From assembly GCA_007121175.1 (NCBI GenBank), contig SKMG01000101.1, positions 1 through 17,188 of the forward strand: DNA of 17,188 nt, read 5' to 3'. The notes beneath the pieces are model-generated. The model worked only from the letters and a program-made list of their open reading frames with translations, had not been told where the DNA came from and made no database searches. Position numbers and translations under genes: made by a program. The number at the start of each line of letters is the position of its first letter. Position 1 is the first letter of the stretch. This document shows, piece after piece, positions 7,248 to 13,805 of this stretch. The stretch comes from Trueperaceae bacterium. Lineage in GTDB: Bacteria > Deinococcota > Deinococci > Deinococcales > Trueperaceae.

Positions 7248-8465
7248 GTGTCCGACCAGATCCGCGCGACCCAACAGCAGACCGACATCGTCGACCTCCT
7301 CCGGCTGGCCATCGAGCGCCGGGCCTCGGACCTAGTCCTCACCGTCGGGCTCCCGCCGATGCTCAAGATCGACGGAGCCTGGGGACCGACCGAGCACGAT
7401 CGGCTCACGCCGACCATGACCCGGCGGCTGATGTACGCGATGATGGACGAGAAGAAGCAGCGCAACTTCGAAGAGCGCAAGGATCTCGACTTCTCGTTCA
7501 GCCTCTCAGGGCAGGGACGCTTCCGCGTCAACTGCTTCCAGCAGCGCGGCTCGGTCGGCGGGGTGCTGCGCACCATCGCCGAGGAGGTCATCACCTTCGA
7601 GCAGCTCGGCGTGCCCAAGGAGATGGCCGAGGTCGCCCGCCTCCCCCGTGGACTCGTACTGGTGACCGGCCCGACCGGCTCGGGCAAGTCCACCACGCTC
7701 GCGACGATGGTCGACATGATCAACGAGGAAGCCTCGAAGCACATCGTCACCATCGAGGACCCGATCGAGTTCTTCCACGCCCACAAGCACAGCATCGTCA
7801 ACCAGCGCGAGATCGGCGAGGACACCGCCGGCTTCCACGCAGCCCTGCGCTCGGTGCTGCGGCAGGCGCCCGACGTCATCTTGGTCGGCGAGATGCGCGA
7901 CCACGAGACCATCGGCGCCGCGGTCACCGCGGCCGAGACCGGCCACCTGGTGCTCGGCACCCTGCACACCAACTCCGCGGCCGAGGCGATCGACCGCATC
8001 ATCGACGTGTTCCCCGAGGTGCAGCAGGAGCAGGTCAGGGTGCAGCTCTCGAACAACCTGATGGCGATCTTCACCCAGCAGCTGCTGCCCCGCGGTAGCG
8101 GCGAGGGGCGGGTGCTGGCCTACGAGCTACTGATCGCCAACGCCGCGGTCCGCAACCTGATCCGTGAGGGCAAGACGCACCAGATCCCGTCGCAGATCCA
8201 GATGGGCGGCCAGGCCGGCATGATCACCATGGACGCCTGCTTAGCCGAGCTGCACCTGAAGCGCCTGATCAGCTTCGACATGGGCCTGTCGCGCTCGGTC
8301 GATCAGAAGGAGTTCGAGCGGCTGGTCTCCAGTGGCGGCCTGGCGGCGACCGGCGGCGACGGCACGCCGCGGCCGGCGCGGGGCCCGGAGGTGGGCCCGC
8401 GCCTCGGCAGCGGTATCGGTCGTCCCGGGAGCGGAGCGGTCGGGCGCGGCAGTCGCGGCGGCTGA
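7248..8465 (+). CDS. pilT: Type IV pilus twitching motility (retraction) ATPase PilT
   Basis: A 405-residue hexameric ATPase that depolymerises pili to drive retraction and twitching. It has the PilT PAS-like N-terminus (DIVDLLRLAIERRASDL near residues 13-29), Walker A GPTGSGKS at 141-148, Walker B DVILVGEMRD at 209-218 with E214, TLHTNS of the His box, and AVRNLIRE at 300-307, a near-exact copy of the AIRNLIRE retraction motif that separates PilT from PilB. After residue about 360 comes a 45-residue Gly/Arg/Pro-rich tail unlike the folded core. The GTG start at 7248 is chosen for its Shine-Dalgarno; an ATG at 7182 would overlap the pilF stop. It is co-directional with pilF; no pilC follows. 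Confidence 0.95.
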   Translation: MSDQIRATQQQTDIVDLLRLAIERRASDLVLTVGLPPMLKIDGAWGPTEHDRLTPTMTRRLMYAMMDEKKQRNFEERKDLDFSFSLSGQGRFRVNCFQQRGSVGGVLRTIAEEVITFEQLGVPKEMAEVARLPRGLVLVTGPTGSGKSTTLATMVDMINEEASKHIVTIEDPIEFFHAHKHSIVNQREIGEDTAGFHAALRSVLRQAPDVILVGEMRDHETIGAAVTAAETGHLVLGTLHTNSAAEAIDRIIDVFPEVQQEQVRVQLSNNLMAIFTQQLLPRGSGEGRVLAYELLIANAAVRNLIREGKTHQIPSQIQMGGQAGMITMDACLAELHLKRLISFDMGLSRSVDQKEFERLVSSGGLAATGGDGTPRPARGPEVGPRLGSGIGRPGSGAVGRGSRGG

Positions 8466-8500
8466 GCGCCTCGCGCGCGGCGAAGATCACGTGGAGTCCA

Positions 8501-8518
8501 GGCGGGCGGCCGCCCGCC
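8501..8518. terminator. Palindrome between convergent pilT and DGC1
   Basis: GGCGGGCGGCCGCCCGCC (8501-8518) is a perfect 18-base palindrome; as RNA it can fold into a 7 bp G-C stem with a GGCC loop on either strand. It lies in the 61-base gap between the pilT stop (8465) and the stop of the opposing cyclase gene (8527). There is no U-tract on either side, so it may work as a bidirectional pause or 3'-end stabiliser rather than a classic terminator. Confidence 0.5.
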
Positions 8519-8526
8519 GAGGTGCC

Positions 8527-9681
8527 TCACTCAACGGCGTACGGTGCTGTCGCCTCGAGCCGCTGGCCGTCGGGGTGGCCGTAGACGCTGATCGCGTTGC
8601 CTCCGGACTCCTTGGCGGCGTACAGCGCCGCGTCGGCGTGACGTCGTAGCCGCCCCGCGTCCGAGGCGTCGTCGGGATAGATGCTCACCCCGACCGAGGC
8701 GCACAGCGCGATCCTGTCGCCGGGCACGTCGAAGGGAACCACCATGGTGCTGAGCAAGGCGCCCGCCACCTCGCGCGCGTCGTCGCTCTCGGTGATCTCC
8801 GACACCAGCACGACGAACTCGTCGCCACCGTAGCGAGCCAGCGTGTCGCTGCGCCGCAGGCTGGCCCTCAGCCGGCCCGCGACCTCCTTGAGGATCCGGT
8901 CGCCCACCTCGTGCCCCCAGACGTCGTTGACGCGCTTGAAGCCGTCGAAGTCGAGCACCAGCAGCGCCAGCGTCCGCCCGTAGCGCTCGGCGGAGAGCAC
9001 CGCGTGCTCGAGCCGCTCCTCGAACAGCACGCGGTTCGGCAGACCGGTGAGATGATCGTGCTGAGCGCGACGAACGAGTTCTGCGGTGCGCTGGCGCACC
9101 TTCTCCTCGAGCCCGCTCGAGATGTCGCGCAGGCTGGCGTGCAGCCGATCGAGCTCGCTCGCCTGCTCGTTCGCCAACTGCACCCGCTCCTCGATCAGCC
9201 GCTCGAGCCGCGTGCGCACCCGCGTTTCGAGCAGGTAGCGCTCGGTCACGTCGAGGAACGTGCTCACGGCGCCGATGGTCTGGCCGCCGCTCGACCGCAC
9301 GGGTGACGCGCTCACCGCCAGACGCGCGACGGTCCCATCGTCGCGGCGGTAGCGGACCGCCTCGTCGCGCACGATCTCGCCGGCGAGAGCCCGCGCCAGC
9401 GGGTGCTCACCGGGCCCATAGGGCGTGCCGTCGACGTGGATCATCCCGTCAAAGCCATACTCGGTACCGGCGGTCTGGGATCGCTCCTGCCCGAGGATGC
9501 GCTTCGCTTCCTCGTTGAGTACGATGATGCGCCCGGTGGGCGCCTCGGCGACCACCAGTCCGGTCGGCGCCTGCTCGAGCAAGCTTCGCAGTCCCTCGAC
9601 GTGATCCACGAGGCTCTGCCCGCTCGCCATGACGACGGGCCCCTGAGGCCGCTCATCGCCGATCGTCGTCCTTCGGTTCAC
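8527..9681 (-). CDS. PAS-GGDEF diguanylate cyclase (DGC1)
   Basis: A 384-residue soluble protein that should make c-di-GMP from two GTP. Domains: PAS at about 31-146, ending in the DVT motif (144-146) that couples PAS to its output; a charged signalling helix or coiled coil at about 147-205; GGDEF domain at about 206-368. Key residues are DFDGFKRVND (D244, K249, N252), GGDEF at 285-289, and the inhibitory RxxD site R276-D279 exactly five residues before it. AKESGGN lacks the usual Arg. No membrane segment is seen. GTG at 9681 is chosen because GGGGGGGTGAT precedes it; ATG at 9630 is an alternative. It is convergent with pilT and the closest cyclase to the PilF motor, which has c-di-GMP-binding domains. 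Confidence 0.9.
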   Translation of the reverse strand: MNRRTTIGDERPQGPVVMASGQSLVDHVEGLRSLLEQAPTGLVVAEAPTGRIIVLNEEAKRILGQERSQTAGTEYGFDGMIHVDGTPYGPGEHPLARALAGEIVRDEAVRYRRDDGTVARLAVSASPVRSSGGQTIGAVSTFLDVTERYLLETRVRTRLERLIEERVQLANEQASELDRLHASLRDISSGLEEKVRQRTAELVRRAQHDHLTGLPNRVLFEERLEHAVLSAERYGRTLALLVLDFDGFKRVNDVWGHEVGDRILKEVAGRLRASLRRSDTLARYGGDEFVVLVSEITESDDAREVAGALLSTMVVPFDVPGDRIALCASVGVSIYPDDASDAGRLRRHADAALYAAKESGGNAISVYGHPDGQRLEATAPYAVE

Positions 9682-9754
9682 GCATCACCCCCCCGGTGGG
9701 TTGCTCCGCTGGAGCCGGAGCCAGACTGGCGCCCGATGCGCCGGCCGGACTCCA

Positions 9755-9791
9755 CTATGACGGACAGCGATGAGAAGAACTCTCGTCATAG
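9755..9791. promoter_or_regulatory. 8 bp inverted repeat upstream of DGC1
   Basis: CTATGACG (9755-9762) and CGTCATAG (9784-9791) are perfect inverted copies 21 bases apart, in the 175-base gap between DGC1 and DGC2 and about 75 to 110 bases before the DGC1 start. Arms containing weak -10-like hexamers (TATGAC, CATAGT on the minus strand) make an operator over a promoter plausible. A second inverted repeat, GCCGACG 9812-9818 / CGTCGGC 9827-9833, lies between this and the DGC2 stop and may end the DGC2 transcript. Confidence 0.4.
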
Positions 9792-9856
9792 AAACGATTT
9801 CGATGAGGATCGCCGACGAAGACCAACGTCGGCAAGAGCCTCCGTATGAGCCGCCG

Positions 9857-11008
9857 TCACTCTTGTCCGTAGAGATCGCTCGCGTCGAGACCGAAACGTT
9901 CGGGTGAACCAGAGACGCGCACGCCGTTGCCCCCCGCATCCTTGGCCGCGGCCATCGCCGCCTCGGCACGGCGAGTGAGCTGCGCGGCATCCGCCGCGCC
10001 ATCGGGGTAGAGGCACACGCCGATCGAGGCGGCGAGCAGGACCCGGTTGCCCGGCACGTCGAACGGTTCGAGCAGCGCGCTGAGCAGCGTCAGCGCGATC
10101 TCCCGGGCATCGTCCGGGTCGTTGACCTCGGAGATCAACACGACGAACTCGTCGCCGCCGTCGCGCGCGAGCGTGTCGCTGCGACGCAGCCCCGCGCGGA
10201 AGCGTTGCGCCACCTCGCGCAGGATGCGATCGCCGACCTCGCGGCCGAAGGTGTCGTTCATCAACTTGAAGTCGTCGAGATCGACCACCATCAGCGCGAG
10301 CGCGCGCCCGTAGCGCTCGGCGCTCGCGACGCTGCGCTCGAGGCGCTCGTCGAAGAGGACCCGCGTCGGCAGGCCCGTCAAGGCGTCGTACTGTGCGTGG
10401 TTGGCGAGCTCGGCGGTGCGCTGGCGGACCCGCTCTTCGATACCGTCCGAGATCGCGTGCAAGCTCGCGTGCAGCCGGTCGAGCTCGGCGGCCCGGTCGT
10501 GCGCCTGCTGAGTGCGCTCCTCGACGAGGCGCTCGAGCCGCGCCCGCACCTTGCCTTCGCGCGCGTAGCGCTCGGTGACGTCGACGAAGGTGGCGATGGC
10601 GCCCACGATCATGCCAGCTGGGGAGCGGACCGGGGAGGCGCTCATCGACAGGCGCACGAGCGTTCCATCGTCGCGCTGGTGATGGACCGTCTGGTCGCGG
10701 ACGATCTCCCCACAGAGCGCACGGACGAGCGGTTGCTCGGCCGGCTCGAGAGGAGCGCGATCGGCGTGACCCCTCGACAGGATCATGCCCTCAGAGCCGC
10801 AGGCGGCGGGGATCAGCGGGTGCCCGAGGATGCGCGTGGCCTCCTCGTTGAACACGACGATGCGTCCGCCAGGCGCTTCGGCCACCACCAGGCCAGTGGG
10901 CGCCTGCTCCAGCAGGAACCGCAGCCCCTCGACCCGCTCGAGCAGCTCGTTCGGGCCCGGCGGCAGGCCACCAGGAGCGGCGTCAGCCGACGGCGGCGGC
11001 CCGCTCAC
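9857..11008 (-). CDS. PAS-GGDEF diguanylate cyclase, divergent (DGC2)
   Basis: A 383-residue soluble paralogue of DGC1: PAS about 30-145 with the DVT coupling motif at 143-145, signalling helix about 146-204, GGDEF domain about 205-366. GGDEF at 284-288, RxxD site R275-D278, and metal/base residues DLDDFKLMND (D243, D245, N251) are kept. Several normally constant positions differ: GH of the NDxxGH block is GR (R256), the AD before the last helix is AE (E349), the Tyr of the ALYxAK helix is Ala (A353), and RYGGDEF reads RDGGDEF. It may be less active. The GTG at 11008 is the first ATG/GTG in frame, with no strong Shine-Dalgarno. Its C-terminal tail (SPERFGLDASDLY) resembles only that of DGC3. 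Confidence 0.88.
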   Translation of the reverse strand: MSGPPPSADAAPGGLPPGPNELLERVEGLRFLLEQAPTGLVVAEAPGGRIVVFNEEATRILGHPLIPAACGSEGMILSRGHADRAPLEPAEQPLVRALCGEIVRDQTVHHQRDDGTLVRLSMSASPVRSPAGMIVGAIATFVDVTERYAREGKVRARLERLVEERTQQAHDRAAELDRLHASLHAISDGIEERVRQRTAELANHAQYDALTGLPTRVLFDERLERSVASAERYGRALALMVVDLDDFKLMNDTFGREVGDRILREVAQRFRAGLRRSDTLARDGGDEFVVLISEVNDPDDAREIALTLLSALLEPFDVPGNRVLLAASIGVCLYPDGAADAAQLTRRAEAAMAAAKDAGGNGVRVSGSPERFGLDASDLYGQE

Positions 11009-11326
11009 GTCGTACCCGCGAGCCCGGCTCGGCGCCAGCGTTGGGGGGATCGTCGTTGCGTCGTCGTGGCACCCTCTCCTCGAAGCTCACATCATCGCCT
11101 GCCTCGATCGCGCCTCGGGTCGGCCCGGCGACCGCCGGCGTCCGGAACCCGGGGGCGCTCGCTCATGCCGCCGCCCGGACCATGGCGGCTGCGGCTCACA
11201 GCACGTTGAGCGACGTCTCATCTCGGGCGCCGATAGTGGAGGCAGAACGACTTCGTGCTGAATGGTTGCGCGAGCAGCAGGCAGCACCGCCGTGGTGGGC
11301 CAAGATGACGAGTGAACAGGAGTACG
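11009..11326. other. Divergent intergenic region between DGC2 and DGC3
   Basis: This 318-base gap separates the starts of two divergently transcribed cyclase genes and should hold both promoters. I see no convincing -35/-10 pair on either strand. The best + strand candidate is TTGAGC (11206-11211) with GATAGT (11232-11237), but the 20-base spacing is too long. No ORF in it resembles a known protein; the open frames continue as shadows into the flanking genes. Confidence 0.4.
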
Positions 11327-12424
11327 GTGCCGAGAAGCGGAGCCAACCCGAGTTCGTTCGGCGACATCGAAGACTTGAGGAGCCTCCTCGAACAGGCTCC
11401 GGTCGGGCTGGTCGCAGCGGAGGCCGACTCGGGCCACGTCGTGATCTTCAACGAGGAGGCCGCGCGGATCCTCGGCCACCCGCCGCCGCGCTCGGCTCAC
11501 GCCGCCGACTTCGCCACCTTCGGTTCCTTCCACGCCGACGGAACGCCCTTCGGGCCCGCCGAGCACCCGCTCGTGCGTGCGCTCGCTGGGGAGATCGTGC
11601 GCGGCGAGACGGTCCGCTGCCGGCGCGCCGACGGCGAGTTGGTGTGCCTCTCGGTCAACGCCTCGCCGCTACGCTCGCCGGGCGGCCCCGTCCGCGGCGC
11701 GGTGGCGATCTTCGTCGAGCTGGCCGCGTCGGAGGCCGAGCGACGCGAGCGGTCGCGGCCGGTGCCTGCGGCTGACGGGCGCTCGCGTGAGACCGAGGAG
11801 CGAGCCGGCGAGATCGACCGGCCGCACGCGACCGCCCGAGCATTCTCGGAGGGGCTGGAGGAGAAGGTGCAGCTGGCGTACCAGGCCCAGCACGACCCGC
11901 TCACCGGCCTGCCGAACCGCGTGCTGTTCGAGGAGCGGCTCGAACGGGCGGTCGCGAGCGCAGAGCGCTACGGGCGGAAGCTGGCGTTGCTGCTGCTCGA
12001 CCTCGACGACTTCGCGTTCGTCAACGACGCTTTCGGTCACGACGCCGGCGACCGCGTGCTCAAGGACGTCGCGCGCCGCCTGCAGGCCAAGCTGCGGCGC
12101 AGCGACACGCTCGCCCGGCACGGCGGCGACGAGTTCATCGTGCTGGTGTCCGAGATCGGCGAGAGCAGCGACGCGCGCGAGGTAGCGCTTGCCCTGGTCA
12201 GCAGCATGATCGAGCCCTTCGAGGTACCCGGTAATCGGGTGGTGCTCACGGCGTCGGTCGGCGTGAGCATCTTCCCCGACGACGCTCGCGACAGCGGCGA
12301 GCTCAAGCGGCATGCCGACGCCGCGATGTACCACGCGCAAGAGCCGGGCAGCAACGGCATCAGTGTCTACGGCTCGCCGGACCGCTTCGAGCTCTTCGCG
12401 AGCGAGCTGTACCGGTCGCGCTGA
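11327..12424 (+). CDS. PAS-GGDEF protein with altered linker and active-site residues (DGC3)
   Basis: A 365-residue soluble paralogue on the opposite strand to its sisters. GGDEF (266-270) and the RxxD site (R257-D260) are intact. Differences from the sisters: the PAS-end DVT/DVS motif is ELA (131-133); the signalling helix contains prolines (about 145, 147 and 166) and is about five residues shorter just before the GGDEF domain (EKVQLAYQ against EKVRQRTAELAYQ); the Lys of DxDxFKxxND is Ala (230); and the Lys of the MYxAK helix is Gln (338). Those Lys positions correspond to GTP phosphate contacts in PleD, as I recall. It could be a weak cyclase or a c-di-GMP-binding receptor. GTG 11327 has AGGAG 4 bases upstream; GTG 11312 is an in-frame alternative without a signal. 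Confidence 0.85.
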   Translation: MPRSGANPSSFGDIEDLRSLLEQAPVGLVAAEADSGHVVIFNEEAARILGHPPPRSAHAADFATFGSFHADGTPFGPAEHPLVRALAGEIVRGETVRCRRADGELVCLSVNASPLRSPGGPVRGAVAIFVELAASEAERRERSRPVPAADGRSRETEERAGEIDRPHATARAFSEGLEEKVQLAYQAQHDPLTGLPNRVLFEERLERAVASAERYGRKLALLLLDLDDFAFVNDAFGHDAGDRVLKDVARRLQAKLRRSDTLARHGGDEFIVLVSEIGESSDAREVALALVSSMIEPFEVPGNRVVLTASVGVSIFPDDARDSGELKRHADAAMYHAQEPGSNGISVYGSPDRFELFASELYRSR

Positions 12425-12446
12425 CCGGCCCTCGCACCGGCCGACG

Positions 12447-13583
12447 TCACTCGAACGCCAGCGTACCGTCGTGTTCCCGGTGCACCTCGAGCCGGTTCGT
12501 GCCCGCGTCCTTGGCCCGGTACATCGCAGCGTCCGCCAAGCGCTTCAGCCGCGAGGCGTCAAGGGCGTCGTCCGGGTAGACGCTCACACCGATCGACGCG
12601 GTCAGCACGATGCGGTGCCCGGGGATCTCGAACGGCTCGACCAGGCTGCTCAGCAGGGCGCTCCCCACCTCACAGGCATCGTTACTCTCACGGATCTCGG
12701 ACACCAGCACGATGAACTCATCGCCACCGTAGCGAGCCAGCGTGTCCGAGCGTCGCAACGCAGCCCGAAGTCGCCGCGCCGCTTGCGTCAAGACACGATC
12801 GCCGGCATCGTGACCGAAGCCGTCGTTGATCGCCTTGAAGCCATCGAGATCGATGAAGAGCACCGCCAGCTTACGCCCGTAGCGCTCTGCGCTCGCGACC
12901 GCCCGCTCGAGCCGCTCCTCGAACAGCACCCGGTTCGGCAGCTTCGTCAGGGCGTCGTGCTGCGCCTGGTAGGCGAGCTCCGCGGTGCGCTGCCGCACCT
13001 TCTCCTCGAGCCCGTCGGAGATCGCCCGCAAGCTGGCGTTGAGACGATCGAGCTCGCTGGCGCGCTGGCTGGCTTCGACCGACCGCTCCTCGACCATCCG
13101 TTCCAGGCGCGACCGGACCCGCTCCTCGAGGAGGTAGCGCTCGCTGACGTCGATGAAGGTGGTGGCAGCACCGAGCAGGTGGCCGCTCGCCGAGCGGATC
13201 GGCGAGGCGTTCGCCGAGAGCCTGATCACCTGCCCGTCGCTGCGGCGATAGCGCACGACTTGATCACGCACGTCCTCACCCGCCAGCGCTCGCGCCAACG
13301 GGTGCTCCGCGGGATCGTACGGCGTGCCGTCGATATGGATGGCGCCGTAGTTCACGTACTCGGACTGCGACTCGGCCTCGATGATCGGGTGTCCCAGGAT
13401 GCGCGTGGCCTCCTCGTTGAACACCACGATCCGCCCCGAGGGAGCCTCCGCGACCACCAGCCCCATCGGCACCTGCTCTAGCAAGAAGCGCAACGGTTCG
13501 ACCTTCTCGACGAGGGCCTGCTGGTCGATCGACATCGGCTCAACCGGGTCCCCTGCTCTGCGCCCAACTCGTCGTGCGCCCAC
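12447..13583 (-). CDS. PAS-GGDEF diguanylate cyclase (DGC4)
   Basis: A 378-residue soluble cyclase: PAS about 32-147 ending in DVS (145-147) followed by ERY, signalling helix about 148-206, GGDEF domain about 207-370. GGDEF at 286-290, RxxD site R277-D280, DLDGFKAIND (D245, D247, K250, N253) and the MYRAK helix are all kept, so it looks catalytically competent; LTGLPNR reads LTKLPNR. GTG 13583 is preceded by GAGGAGG, though only 3 bases away; ATG 13535 is an alternative. It has the clearest promoter of the four genes. It is convergent with DGC3 with only 22 bases between stops. Its GGDEF half is most like DGC3. Confidence 0.9.
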   Translation of the reverse strand: MGARRVGRRAGDPVEPMSIDQQALVEKVEPLRFLLEQVPMGLVVAEAPSGRIVVFNEEATRILGHPIIEAESQSEYVNYGAIHIDGTPYDPAEHPLARALAGEDVRDQVVRYRRSDGQVIRLSANASPIRSASGHLLGAATTFIDVSERYLLEERVRSRLERMVEERSVEASQRASELDRLNASLRAISDGLEEKVRQRTAELAYQAQHDALTKLPNRVLFEERLERAVASAERYGRKLAVLFIDLDGFKAINDGFGHDAGDRVLTQAARRLRAALRRSDTLARYGGDEFIVLVSEIRESNDACEVGSALLSSLVEPFEIPGHRIVLTASIGVSVYPDDALDASRLKRLADAAMYRAKDAGTNRLEVHREHDGTLAFE

Positions 13584-13651
13584 GGTCCTCCTCGCTACGA
13601 TCGCATGTGTGCCGGTAGACCCCGGTTCGCCGCCGAAGAGTCCCGGGCCAA

Positions 13652-13680
13652 ATCATAGCGTTGCTGGAGTTGCGTGTCCA
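13652..13680 (-). promoter_or_regulatory. Sigma-70 promoter of DGC4
   Basis: On the minus strand TGGACA (13680-13675) and TATGAT (13657-13652) are each one mismatch from consensus and are exactly 17 bases apart. Transcription would begin near 13645, leaving a leader of about 60 bases before GTG 13583. This is the best promoter match in the cyclase cluster. Confidence 0.7.
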
Positions 13681-13770
13681 GATAGCGTGCTCGGTATCCA
13701 GGCTCGGGGGCGCCCGGGACGTTCAGCCCTGTTCGGTTTCGCACGGCAGCCACATGGTGAGGTGGGGAGG

Positions 13771-13798
13771 TTCGGCGCCGAAAGGTTCCAACCGGCGC
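13771..13798. promoter_or_regulatory. Palindrome and hairpin just before the ABC exporter ATPase
   Basis: TTCGGCGCCGAA (13771-13782) is a perfect 12-base palindrome. Overlapping it, GCGCCG (13775-13780) can pair with CGGCGC (13793-13798), enclosing GGTTCCAACC, which also folds. This ends 7 bases before the ATG at 13806, where no Shine-Dalgarno is seen. It may be an operator or a translation-blocking hairpin; GC richness makes chance possible. Confidence 0.3.
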
Positions 13799-13805
13799 TG
13801 CCGCG

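Noticed and set aside
11041..11775. 244-residue + strand frame over the DGC2-DGC3 gap
   Set aside because: Composition turns to Arg/Ala/Gly-rich shadow within DGC3, and no domain is visible. The DGC3 frame, with PAS and GGDEF motifs, is the real one.
12426..12443. CGGCC/GGCCG hairpin between DGC3 and DGC4 as a terminator
   Set aside because: A stem of only 5 bp with no U-tract, in a GC-rich gap where such pairings are expected by chance.
12312..13481. 389-residue + strand frame across DGC3 end and DGC4
   Set aside because: Antisense of DGC4; the similar frame at 10205-11209 is antisense of DGC2, so their resemblance only reflects the paralogous cyclases.
13670..13700. TTGCGT ... TATCCA as a + strand promoter for the ABC exporter
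   Set aside because: The spacing is 19 bases, the -10 match is poor, and it overlaps the much better minus-strand promoter of DGC4.
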